Positions 43,331-52,242 of a DNA stretch of 64,000 nt are shown here, in pieces. The notes under the pieces were generated by a model. The model was not told the origin of the DNA. It searched no databases and worked only from the letters and a program-made list of their open reading frames with translations. Each line of letters opens with the position of its first letter. Position 1 is the first letter of the stretch. The stretch is taken from assembly GCF_001911425.1 (NCBI RefSeq), contig NZ_MPPL01000001.1, positions 4,715,314 through 4,779,313 of the forward strand, read 5' to 3'. The position numbers and the translations under genes were made by a program. Source of the DNA: Mucilaginibacter polytrichastri (GTDB lineage Bacteria; Bacteroidota; Bacteroidia; Sphingobacteriales; Sphingobacteriaceae).

Positions 43331-44890
43331 CTAATTCATGGCTGCGGCAATTAAAGCGCTCATTAGAGATTTTTCGTCCCTCAAAGATTTATCCATTTTA
43401 AAAATTTTTTGATGTTTGTCAATGATAATTGGCCGTGGATAACCATAAACTTGGTAGAACTTAATTACATCATTCAATACACCTCCACCATTTGTGTATA
43501 GATTTATTGCGGACGATGATGTGTAAATGCCTTTTTTAATGCTATGTTTCCAAAAATCAGCATCTTTGTCAATGGATATACTGATAAAAACGTAATTAGA
43601 ATCTCCACGGAACTTTTCTTCTATTTTTGATAACACATCTTGATAATATCCTACACAATTTTCGCAGCCAGTATACCAAAAATCAACAAATACTACTTTT
43701 CCTTTAAAGTCGGAAAGTTTAACTTTCTTTCCTGCTGAATTAGTGAGGCTGAAATCAAAGGCTGGTTTACCAACTTGAGCAAGTAACGCATCGTTCAATT
43801 CTTGTTTTCCTTTTAAAGAGGTGATATATTTTGCAGCCTTTGTACTGTAAGTATTGAAGTCCAAAAAGCCTCCCAAATTCGATTTAATTACTAAAAGGAA
43901 CAATTTTTCCCGAACATAACTATCACTAATATTTGCCAATATTGATGCAGAGCTATCTGGTATCCATTTTTTATTTTTTACTGTTACTATAGTTCGATAT
44001 TTATCCAATTCTGCAACCCAGAAATCGCTACTTCCTTTAAGACTGCCCTTATCAAATTGTGTCCAAGTTTTAAGATCGGCTTCATTATAATCCTTTAAGA
44101 ACCGGTTTATTACATTATTAGATGCATTCTTGTACTGATATTTAAAATAGTAACGAAGCATAACAGCTTCAAATGCCTTATTATAAAATAATGCATGAAG
44201 TCTTAGTTCTTCATAAGCTTGATGGTCTAGTTTCAAGCTAAAAGTTTCTAAATAATCCAGTTCGCGTTTTGCATCATGAAGTTCACCATTATTTAGATTA
44301 TAAGTTGAATCAGATAAAAAGTAGTCCCGTGGAAAATCACGGTGATATTGTATCGAATCAATTGTATATCGAGTTTTAAATTTCAATGTTGACGAGCCCG
44401 AGAATTGCAGATTAAAATTATTTCTAAATGATTTTGTGGGGGTAAACTCTGGTGTTTTCTTGGCGGTAATTGTTACAACATCTGAAGGTTGGAAAAAATA
44501 ATTTTCAAAAATGTCCAATTTCAGTTCATCTTTACTCAATCCGTCCTCGATAAATACGTTTTTACTGTTTAGAGAGAACAAGGTAACTGACGTACCTGGC
44601 ATTGGCCCGCGTTTTGAAACTTTGAATGAAAAAATGTAAACACCGGGAGATATCGAGGCAGCTATATATTTGTTAGATTCATCTGTAAGTATGTTTATTG
44701 GGCTTGGTGTTTTGGCGACAAAAAGCTCTAATTTTTGGTCTCTTTCAGCTTCAGGATAAAGAACAGTTAGCTTTACCGTCCCTGAGTCTAAATCGATTGC
44801 GCGTATTTTTGCAGTTGCATTGTTAAATGTTATAGTTAAAGCTAAAAATAGTATGCTCCAACATAAAGTAATACTTCTCATAATTATCAT
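43331..44890 (-). CDS. TlpA-like thiol-disulphide protein
   Basis: The 519-aa protein has an N-terminal signal or anchor, a long beta-rich and helical middle, and a C-terminal thioredoxin domain with Cys-x2-Cys in DFWYTGCENC, followed by a cis-Pro segment (YGYPRPIIID). It is a periplasmic or outer-leaflet thiol protein. It overlaps the susD stop by 4 nt (ATGA), which supports the start at 44890. It is the third gene of a susC-susD-tlpA operon. Confidence 0.88.
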   Translation of the reverse strand: MIIMRSITLCWSILFLALTITFNNATAKIRAIDLDSGTVKLTVLYPEAERDQKLELFVAKTPSPINILTDESNKYIAASISPGVYIFSFKVSKRGPMPGTSVTLFSLNSKNVFIEDGLSKDELKLDIFENYFFQPSDVVTITAKKTPEFTPTKSFRNNFNLQFSGSSTLKFKTRYTIDSIQYHRDFPRDYFLSDSTYNLNNGELHDAKRELDYLETFSLKLDHQAYEELRLHALFYNKAFEAVMLRYYFKYQYKNASNNVINRFLKDYNEADLKTWTQFDKGSLKGSSDFWVAELDKYRTIVTVKNKKWIPDSSASILANISDSYVREKLFLLVIKSNLGGFLDFNTYSTKAAKYITSLKGKQELNDALLAQVGKPAFDFSLTNSAGKKVKLSDFKGKVVFVDFWYTGCENCVGYYQDVLSKIEEKFRGDSNYVFISISIDKDADFWKHSIKKGIYTSSSAINLYTNGGGVLNDVIKFYQVYGYPRPIIIDKHQKIFKMDKSLRDEKSLMSALIAAAMN

Positions 44891-46296
44891 CTTGGATTTT
44901 GAGTTAAATTTTCGAGTGTCAATTCATCTTGCGGTAAGGGTAGCACGTACCGTTTGTCATTAGGTTGCAGTGTATAATTAGTTCCCTGATAGGTTCTTTT
45001 TATTGTGACAGCAAATTGGGGATCTTGATTCAATCGTCGTAAGTCTTCCCATCTCATGTTTCCTGTGTATGCCAATTCCTTACGTCGTTCCAACAGAATT
45101 TTGGACAATAAGGCCTTTGGATCATTATTAGAATATGGAATATATGAGGCTGTTGTAAGGCGATTTTGTAATAAAGTATTTAAGTCTGAGGTAGCAGATT
45201 GCAAGTCACCATTCCTGATGGCACTTTCCGCACGGATCAAATAAATCTCTCCATTTGCGATACCACAAAAATTTCCGCCTTTAGCTGAAAAACTTCCTTT
45301 TGCTTTAAATAATCCGGTAGCTCCGTCCTGAACATAAAACGCAGTTTTTCTTAAGTCGCCATCAACATAGGAGTTATAGAAATCAGGTGCAACGCGACCC
45401 GTCACCGTTGAGTTTAGAAATACCACTGAAAGACCATAACAATATTCGTAAAAGATAATTTCGGGATTTCCTTTAGCAAATGACGGGAAAGGATCGGACG
45501 AAGTGATCTTCAAGGAATTAAAATTCAATAGCGTATTATCCGTCTTAAGCGCGGCATCCGCAAATGAATAGGCGTTAACATAATCACCCATCGATAAGTA
45601 GATTTTCGCCAACAAAGCGTTAGCGGCGTTGCTATTAGGTCTCGTTTTGTAAAGTGAAGTGCTGGGTAGCAATGAAACTGCAAGTTTCAAGTCGTTGGTC
45701 ATTTGATCATAACATTGCTGAACCGTCCCTCGATCTACCTTTCGTGTAACGTCAGAGGTCACCCTTAATGGAATCCCTGGATCGGAACCTGCTGATGCTT
45801 TTTCATAGGGCCTACAATAGATTTGCGAAAGCTGATAAAAGCCATAAGCCCTAAAAAATAAGGCCTCGCCTTTTATTAATTTGGCGGTAAGCGATAAATT
45901 TTCGGCAGAAGAAAGCTTGTTTAATCCATCCAGTACAACATTGGCATATTCAATTTGCTGATAGTCACTTAGCCAATCCTGAGCAGATGTCCCCTGATAT
46001 ATATCCTTTGCCCACAAATAAGTATTCCTGTTCACTGGAGTTTCTCCGTCGAGATTTGTATCAGGAACATAAAGATTGTCAGATCCCACCAAACCGATGA
46101 TCGATCCGGAGTTATTAAAAATCGTCGAATTATCTAAAACCGCCTGGAAATCCTGAAGCGTTTGTGGCGACACATCAGATTTATTATTTTTAATGTTTAA
46201 CCAATCGTCCTGCTTTTTGCAAGAGAGAAGACATGTGCATAGGAAGCCGATGCAAATAATCCTATGAATATATTTTTTAAATAGTATGTATTTCAT
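44887..46296 (-). CDS. SusD/RagB-family outer-membrane lipoprotein
   Basis: The 469-aa product has a lipoprotein signal (FLCTCLLSCKKQ), then the SusD-type TPR-like fold: GEALFFRAYGFYQLSQIYCRP, AANALLAKIYLSMGDY, and a final block LLERRKELAYTGNMRWEDLR and LPLPQDELTLENLTQNP. It forms the lid of the SusC transporter. It is 9 nt downstream of susC. Substrate cannot be inferred; there are no glycosidases nearby, and the tlpA and peptide genes suggest peptides. Confidence 0.93.
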   Translation of the reverse strand: MKYILFKKYIHRIICIGFLCTCLLSCKKQDDWLNIKNNKSDVSPQTLQDFQAVLDNSTIFNNSGSIIGLVGSDNLYVPDTNLDGETPVNRNTYLWAKDIYQGTSAQDWLSDYQQIEYANVVLDGLNKLSSAENLSLTAKLIKGEALFFRAYGFYQLSQIYCRPYEKASAGSDPGIPLRVTSDVTRKVDRGTVQQCYDQMTNDLKLAVSLLPSTSLYKTRPNSNAANALLAKIYLSMGDYVNAYSFADAALKTDNTLLNFNSLKITSSDPFPSFAKGNPEIIFYEYCYGLSVVFLNSTVTGRVAPDFYNSYVDGDLRKTAFYVQDGATGLFKAKGSFSAKGGNFCGIANGEIYLIRAESAIRNGDLQSATSDLNTLLQNRLTTASYIPYSNNDPKALLSKILLERRKELAYTGNMRWEDLRRLNQDPQFAVTIKRTYQGTNYTLQPNDKRYVLPLPQDELTLENLTQNPR

Positions 46297-46305
46297 AATT
46301 GGAGT

Positions 46306-49300
46306 TTAAAAGTTTGCGTTAAATCCGAGCGCAATGGTAAATGGATTAGGAATCGAATGATAAATAGTATTCACAATATCAGGGTCTATTCCATATTTGT
46401 TCGCACGCCAAATAATGCCTAGATTACTTGCATAAGCAAAAACCTGTAGCTTACTGAATGGCAATTTTCTTATTGACATTTTTGTTAAATCATAAGCAAG
46501 CCTTAAATCCAACAACCGGATATTGTCAGCGTTATCAACCAAAGCACTGCTGTATTGATAAAATGTATTGCGGCTGTCGTTTGAAGGATAAACTATCGAC
46601 GGAACATTGGTGATCTTTTCATCCCCCTGTTTCTGCCATCTTTGCTCATAGTCAATATTTTGGCTGTTTGATTGTAATAAAATTTCGGCCGCATTTAAGT
46701 TAGTCGACGGCCTGCGGAAAACATAGCCGAATTCAAATCCAATATTCGCTGAAAGCGTTACACCGTTGAAAGTAAAATCATTCCTTAAAGATCCATAAAC
46801 AGTCGGGCGTGCAGAACCATTATACTTAAGACTGTCAGGATTGAAATTATTTATAATCGATGCATAATCTTTGCTTATCTTACCATTCAGATAACCTTGC
46901 GGGTCTCCATCAGCCGGGTCGAGTCCTGCCCATTTATAACTGTAAATTCCATATACAGCATGTCGAACAACGGGAATCCCTATTTTTGACTGAAAACTTG
47001 CATTACTAAATTGGGCATTGTAGGTATTTACTTTATCTCTTAAAGTGCTAAAAAGTAATGTAGTATTCCATTTAAAAACACCGGTGATATTTTTACTGTT
47101 CAGTGTGAGATCAATACCCGTTGTAGAAGTTGAAGCAGCATTACCGAAAAATGAAAGAAAACCAGTTGAGGTAAAGAGTGGAACATTTTCAATTAAATCG
47201 GTGCCATCCTTGATATAGTATTCAAGCGTACCCGAAATCCTATCGTTTTTTGTACCGAAATCGAGTCCAAAATTAAAATTCTTTATTTTTTCCCATCTCA
47301 GGTCGGGATTTGGTGCTGTTAGATTATAAATCGCGGTAACACCAGTAGTAGATGCAGTTGTATAGTTGCCGGTCACATAGGCAGAACCATTATAAACATT
47401 GCCGTTATAACCGAATGAGGTGCGTAAACGCATTAAGGGCAAAAAATTTACTTTATAAAAATCTTCTTTAGCCAAATTCCAAACCGCGCCAGCCGACCAT
47501 AACGGTGTAACTCGGTCATTGGTTCTAACGCCAAAAATGTTTGAGCCGTCTTTTCGGCCGCTTAAAGTAAAGGTATATTTGTCGTTGTAGGTGTAAGCAA
47601 GATTAGCGAAATAAGAAATAAATCGGTTGGTTTCACCAGTTATGTTACCCAGTGGCGAAGGAATTTGATTATAGCCGTTGGGACTGGTGGCTAAATAGTC
47701 GTAAAAATCGATGTTTTCCGCTGCTGTGCCAAACTCATCGTTATATCCTAATGACTGGCGTACATAACCCGTGTTAGTCAACTGCCTTAACTCTGCACCC
47801 ATTAATCCTACAATCTCATGCTTCCCACTAAAAATTTGGTTATAGTTCAACTGCCCTCTGAAATTATTTGAAATCAGTTCATTGTGGGTTAGGTTTAGAA
47901 TGCCTCCCACAGGCACTTGATAAGTTGGTTGTCCACCTGGATTAGGAATTGTAAACTGGTTGATCAGGTTCCTTGCCGCATAAGTGTTCAGACTTTCAAA
48001 ATTTCGATTGTCAACTGCCTGATCTTCATTTTGGTATTGCAAACTCACATTCCAGTGCTTCAAGAATTTATAAGTTGCATTAACATTAAATAGGAGATTA
48101 TTTACTTTTGTATAGTCGTCAGCAAGTGCCAGCTCATCGAGTGGCCGGTAACTCCAGTCAAAATAGCCGTTATTAATCGCATTTTCAGTATAGGTGGCAC
48201 GGTAATCCTTTACAACTGATGAATGATTGCCATTGGCGTCCGCAAACTGTGCATATGGATAGATACCCGAGACTGGCCCCCCAACAGAAATACCTGAGCC
48301 ATAACCTAAATTATTATTGAGGGCAGTATTGTTCCGGCTGTAATTTAACCCGGTAGTAATAGAGAGGTTGTTGATTGGATTATAGGTGTTTTGAGCATTG
48401 ATAGTGACACGATCAAATCCATTCCTAACCAATGGGTTCTGATTTTGATCGTAACCGACCGACATCGTATAGGCGTTTTGTTTGGTCCCACCACGTAGGC
48501 CTATAGAATATTGCTGATTTATTGTGCTACGGTAAATGTATTTTTCGTAATCTTTTCGGACATCAGCATTTCTCAATGCATTGATTTGTGTGTTAGCATA
48601 ATCGTTCGATATCGTACCAGCCTGTGCCGCCGCCAATAGATCTGTAACCGGCGAAACCGGCGATTGATCATAGGTATCTGTTAACCAATTATCAAAATAA
48701 CCTTTTTTGAAAAGAGCAGTTTCGAGATCGATGTAATCCTTTGACGGCAGAAAATTGCGATCATAATAAAGGTTGGGTTTATTTTGGAAGGTAACTGTAC
48801 CGGTTAGCTCCACGGACAATTCTTGATTTCTGTGCCCCTTTTTTATGGTAATTACGATGACCCCGTTTCCTGACCGAGCGCCCCAAATGCTCGCTGCGGC
48901 CGCATCTTTAAGTATGCTTATACTTTCAATATCATTGGGATTTATGTTGCTGATATTGCCTTCGTAGGGAAAATTATCAAGAACGATTAGCGGATCAGTA
49001 CTAACGTTGCCGGATAAGGTGCTGACACCGCGAATATTTATCCCAAGATAACGATCCGCTGATCCTGTTGCGACGGAAGTACCCGCTGTTCCATTGAATC
49101 TTAAACCACTGGCAATCCCATTTAACCGATCAAGGACATTGGTACCGGCACTACGATTTAATAATTTATTATCTACCTGGTCAAATGAACCTGATGTTCG
49201 TTCCTTACCAATCGTTTGGTAGCCTGTAGACACAACAACTTCATTCAACTCATTTTGGTTGGCTGTAAGTATTATTGAATATGGGCCATAATTCCCGTTT

Positions 49301-49578
49301 CCGAAGTTTATTGTTTTGGGATTATAACCAATAAAAGATATTTTGATAATTCCACTTGTATCACTTGTCTTGAATTGGAATTCGCCGGAGGAATTCGTTT
49401 GTGAAACAATTTTTTCGGCGACGAGTACTGATGCACCTAACAAAGGTTTTTTATCAGTGGAACTATATACAACTCCAGATAAAATTATGTTAGGTGGCTT
49501 GTGACTATTTGTTTGGGCCACTACCTTTGAAAAAGGGCAAAGCGCTGCCAGCCCAAGAGTGAGTATTAATTTTTTCAT
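46306..49578 (-). CDS. SusC/RagA-family TonB-dependent transporter
   Basis: The 1090-aa protein has a signal peptide (FSKVVAQT), a CarboxypepD_reg domain (SGVVYSSTDKKPLLGASVL), a TonB-box-like VVVSTGYQTIGKERT, a plug with VLDRLNGIASGLRF and a beta barrel of about 800 residues. There is no STN domain, in contrast to the SusC at 59.1 kb, so it is not under an ECF/FecR pair. With SusD and TlpA it forms one operon facing the kinase-MauE-peptide operon. Confidence 0.94.
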   Translation of the reverse strand: MKKLILTLGLAALCPFSKVVAQTNSHKPPNIILSGVVYSSTDKKPLLGASVLVAEKIVSQTNSSGEFQFKTSDTSGIIKISFIGYNPKTINFGNGNYGPYSIILTANQNELNEVVVSTGYQTIGKERTSGSFDQVDNKLLNRSAGTNVLDRLNGIASGLRFNGTAGTSVATGSADRYLGINIRGVSTLSGNVSTDPLIVLDNFPYEGNISNINPNDIESISILKDAAAASIWGARSGNGVIVITIKKGHRNQELSVELTGTVTFQNKPNLYYDRNFLPSKDYIDLETALFKKGYFDNWLTDTYDQSPVSPVTDLLAAAQAGTISNDYANTQINALRNADVRKDYEKYIYRSTINQQYSIGLRGGTKQNAYTMSVGYDQNQNPLVRNGFDRVTINAQNTYNPINNLSITTGLNYSRNNTALNNNLGYGSGISVGGPVSGIYPYAQFADANGNHSSVVKDYRATYTENAINNGYFDWSYRPLDELALADDYTKVNNLLFNVNATYKFLKHWNVSLQYQNEDQAVDNRNFESLNTYAARNLINQFTIPNPGGQPTYQVPVGGILNLTHNELISNNFRGQLNYNQIFSGKHEIVGLMGAELRQLTNTGYVRQSLGYNDEFGTAAENIDFYDYLATSPNGYNQIPSPLGNITGETNRFISYFANLAYTYNDKYTFTLSGRKDGSNIFGVRTNDRVTPLWSAGAVWNLAKEDFYKVNFLPLMRLRTSFGYNGNVYNGSAYVTGNYTTASTTGVTAIYNLTAPNPDLRWEKIKNFNFGLDFGTKNDRISGTLEYYIKDGTDLIENVPLFTSTGFLSFFGNAASTSTTGIDLTLNSKNITGVFKWNTTLLFSTLRDKVNTYNAQFSNASFQSKIGIPVVRHAVYGIYSYKWAGLDPADGDPQGYLNGKISKDYASIINNFNPDSLKYNGSARPTVYGSLRNDFTFNGVTLSANIGFEFGYVFRRPSTNLNAAEILLQSNSQNIDYEQRWQKQGDEKITNVPSIVYPSNDSRNTFYQYSSALVDNADNIRLLDLRLAYDLTKMSIRKLPFSKLQVFAYASNLGIIWRANKYGIDPDIVNTIYHSIPNPFTIALGFNANF

Positions 49579-49709
49579 TGCTTAAATGATTGTTAGAGGT
49601 AAGAGAAAGAGATGAAAAAGTCGTGAATAAGCTATTGACCTCTTCACAGAAATTAATATAACTCTACTCTGGTGGAGATATAAGGAGCCTCCAGGTTAAA
49701 ACCGAATTA

Positions 49710-49988
49710 CTATCCATGGCCCGTCCCTTCCTCAACAATTAGAGTGCTGTTTTCCTGATATAATATGTATGAGGCAGCAACTAAATCCATCAATTGATCG
49801 TAAAAAAGAGCAACTTCTTTTTCCGGAACTTCTATTTTAATTTCACAATCTTTCAACAAATAACACTGGAACAATTTCCAAAACAAAAACTTGGTTCGGT
49901 CAGGGGAATTATTAGAAAAAAAGGATTCAACTACCTTCTGAAAAGGTAGTTCGGATGAGTTTTTCTTATTTATTATTGCCGCTGTCAT
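49710..49988 (-). CDS. small acidic hypothetical protein, module copy 1
   Basis: The 92-aa product (ATG 49988) has a helical first half and the pattern FFSNNSPDRTKFLFWKLFQCYLL cut by one turn, then an acidic part and the end VEEGTGHG. It is related in pattern to the 81-aa protein at 50615 (ESFY/F-x-N-x-P, K-F-x-x-W-x-F, then L and K/E-rich). Both are on the minus strand and both face an HTH gene. It lies upstream of the SusC gene, 131 nt from its start. Family not recognised. Confidence 0.6.
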   Translation of the reverse strand: MTAAIINKKNSSELPFQKVVESFFSNNSPDRTKFLFWKLFQCYLLKDCEIKIEVPEKEVALFYDQLMDLVAASYILYQENSTLIVEEGTGHG

Positions 49989-50006
49989 CAACTTTTGATA
50001 TTACGG

Positions 50007-50144
50007 CCACGCATAAAAAAGCCATAGGCGTGGACTCAACTTACCGGCATAGGGCACGTGAGAAGCCCACCAACGATAAGAGAGCCCACACCTATGGCGT
50101 GGGCATTTCACTTATCATCTCGTTGGTTTTGAAATTTCTCACGT
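50007..50144. other. complex structured non-coding element
   Basis: A first hairpin has ccacgc/gcgtgg (50007-50033). A second, three-tier structure has acgtgagaa (50056-50064) with ttctcacgt (50136-50144), ccaacg (50070-50075) with cgttgg (50121-50126), ataag with cttat, and gcccac/gtgggc (50084-50104) closing a 9-nt loop. The loop gccatagg of hairpin 1 (50021-50028) is exactly complementary to the loop cctatggc (50091-50098), allowing a kissing interaction. It may be a nonautonomous IS200/IS605-type or REP-like element, or an RNA. No coding frame is present. Confidence 0.65.
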
Positions 50145-50292
50145 TTCTATACCGAGACACAAGCGAATGCTTCTGTTTATCTACATGAAGTATCGCAAAG
50201 CAAATATAAATAAGTTTTTGGTATGCGGAAGAATATTACCGCAATTGTTACAATTTTTAAAGCCATTTTCAATTATTCTTTATTATTAGAAA

Positions 50293-50517
50293 TTGAAAAG
50301 CGACTATTCAGAACTTAAAGTAAAATTCGGAGAAAAACTTAGACAGCTAAGAGAGGATAAAAAGCTATCACTTAGGGCTCTAGCTGCTAAATGTGATTTA
50401 GATGATAGTCAAATTTCAAAGATTGAAAATGCAAAATGGGACATTCAGCTGTCTACAATTTTTGAACTTGCAAAAGGTTTAGAGGTAGATGCCAAAGAAT
50501 TATTGGATTTTAAATAG
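50293..50517 (+). CDS. small XRE-family HTH regulator
   Basis: The 74-aa product is one HTH_XRE domain: GEKLRQLREDKKLSLRALAA, CDLDDSQISKIENAKWDIQL, and a helix FELAKGLEVDAKELL. TTG at 50293 is the start; no ATG is near. It lies between two minus-strand small genes. It probably represses neighbouring promoters, in the manner of a toxin-antitoxin regulator or a SusC operon regulator. Confidence 0.85.
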   Translation: MKSDYSELKVKFGEKLRQLREDKKLSLRALAAKCDLDDSQISKIENAKWDIQLSTIFELAKGLEVDAKELLDFK

Positions 50518-50614
50518 CGTTGCCGAAGAAAAATCATGAGGCCAATAATTACCCTTATACCACAATATCTAGTTGAACCGCAACAAACAAGGAGTATTAT
50601 TATAGCTTATTAAA

Positions 50615-50860
50615 CTAGCTATTTTGAAAAAATTCATTGAAATTATGTAGTTCGTCGCCAAGTTCATCTAACTTTTTAATCAGTTGACTTTGTTCTTCTC
50701 GATCAAGTTCGGAGATGTCCTTTTCTTTACCGATTAGTGCATTATTAAACCAACGCCAAAATTTACCTCTCTCAATTTCCGGATAATTCTTCTTATAAAA
50801 GGACTCAATAAGTTCTTTATATACTTCTATTTTAAATTGTTCTGGAAATTCGGATGACAT
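50615..50860 (-). CDS. small acidic hypothetical protein, module copy 2
   Basis: The 81-aa product has ELIESFYKKNYPEIERGKFW and then RWFNNALIGKEKDISEL and a helical acidic end. It resembles the protein at 49710 in order and key residues, suggesting a duplicated pair. The next plus-strand gene, 119 nt away, is an HTH regulator, as for copy 1. Family not recognised. Confidence 0.6.
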   Translation of the reverse strand: MSSEFPEQFKIEVYKELIESFYKKNYPEIERGKFWRWFNNALIGKEKDISELDREEQSQLIKKLDELGDELHNFNEFFQNS

Positions 50861-50979
50861 AATTTTCTTATAAATATATAGCGAATCTTCTTAGAAACAA
50901 AGATAAACTTAATTAATTATATGTAAAAGATATTTCATTTACTACCATTATATATATAGGCATTGGCTCATTTTGATAG

Positions 50980-51477
50980 ATGATCAAGAGAGCCAAGAAC
51001 TATTCAAATAAGCATGTTACTGAAAGTTTAGGAGTACTTCTTAAAAACACCCGAATCACTCTAGGTTACTCTTTGGGAGACTTATCGGAGATGACCCAGT
51101 TTCCGAAATCAACTATAATAAACTTAGAAAACGGCCTTTCAACAAATATCCATTATTATGTTGCGTATGCCCAAGCGGTTGAATTTCCTATACTGCCTAT
51201 TGACTTGGTTTTTAAACCGATTTTTGAATTATCCCCTGAAAGGAAAGAGCGGTTATTTTTGACACATAAAATAAACGAACTTGTAAAAGATCAGTTGTAT
51301 TTCCAATCAAAACGTTCCGTAGGAGAGATCATAATTGAATTGCGAAAGATTTACAAAATCGAAACTTCTAGAATTCTTAGCACTAATGTATCGAGAGTGC
51401 TTTTGAATCTTGTTGAGGACGGAATTTTAGAACTTGCGGAAAAGAAGGGAAGAAATAACTTATATGTCAAAAAGTAG
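50980..51477 (+). CDS. XRE-family regulator with winged-helix-like C-terminus
   Basis: The 165-aa product has an N-terminal HTH (LLKNTRITLGYSLGDLSEMT, FPKSTIINLENGLSTNI) and a C-terminal part (SVGEIIIELRKIYKIETSRIL, LLNLVEDGILELAEKKGRNNLYV) that looks like a second DNA-binding wing. It is divergent from the small protein at 50615. It is likely the regulator of the adjacent small gene or of the region. Confidence 0.8.
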   Translation: MIKRAKNYSNKHVTESLGVLLKNTRITLGYSLGDLSEMTQFPKSTIINLENGLSTNIHYYVAYAQAVEFPILPIDLVFKPIFELSPERKERLFLTHKINELVKDQLYFQSKRSVGEIIIELRKIYKIETSRILSTNVSRVLLNLVEDGILELAEKKGRNNLYVKK

Positions 51478-51508
51478 CTTTAATTGGATGAATAATTAAT
51501 AATAATAT

Positions 51509-52123
51509 CTAATCAGCGTGTTCGTAAGCCCACTCGATGATTTGTTGAATCGTCTTCATTATATCTGCCTGTCCTTCCATCGATTTTACATCTATACCAC
51601 AGATAATTCGTCCATTATGCATAGCGTGAATGTTAGCGTAATAGATACCTCCAAGCAAAAGCACTGCAATTGATCTGAAATTTATTTGGCTTCCTGAAAA
51701 TTTTAAATCAGTTAGACTCAAAATCTTTTCAGCCATCAATTCTCTGGTATTATGTATGCTACGCATCATATCACTGTCCCCTGACAACTCCCACAAAATA
51801 AGATGCTGCATTTCTAGGTCATTAGCAAAATACTGCCACTGTTTCTGCAGCACATCAATGATTAAATCTTTTCCGGAATTGTAATTCGTGCTGGCAATGT
51901 CACCATTTATTTTATCAAAAAATTTTAACCAATAATCCCTTTGAAGAATATATTGTTCGATAAGATTTTTTACATCCTTACCAAAATATTGGTAAATCAA
52001 TGATCTATCTACTCCAGCCTGTTTCGCAATGCGAGCAATATATAGACCACTTTGCCCTTCGGTTTTAAAAATTTCCCCAACAGCCTTTATAATTTTTTGT
52101 TTAGTATCTTCTCTATCTTTCAT
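51509..52123 (-). CDS. TetR-family transcription regulator
   Basis: The 204-aa product starts with the TetR HTH: AVGEIFKTEGQSGLYIARIA, KQAGVDRSLIYQYFGKD, and continues with a helical ligand domain. Its role is probably repression of a nearby gene. It converges with the XRE gene at 50980 and lies 120 nt downstream of the M16 operon end, on the same strand, so it may be its own unit. Confidence 0.85.
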   Translation of the reverse strand: MKDREDTKQKIIKAVGEIFKTEGQSGLYIARIAKQAGVDRSLIYQYFGKDVKNLIEQYILQRDYWLKFFDKINGDIASTNYNSGKDLIIDVLQKQWQYFANDLEMQHLILWELSGDSDMMRSIHNTRELMAEKILSLTDLKFSGSQINFRSIAVLLLGGIYYANIHAMHNGRIICGIDVKSMEGQADIMKTIQQIIEWAYEHAD

Positions 52124-52242
52124 GCTGTAGCTTTTCTAATTTAGGTTTGAAGTAAATTGGTTAATATAATTTCATTTGAAAAGTGTCTAGCTATTTTTAC
52201 GAGGACACTTAATTAAATATTATGTGATACAAATGTTATTAT

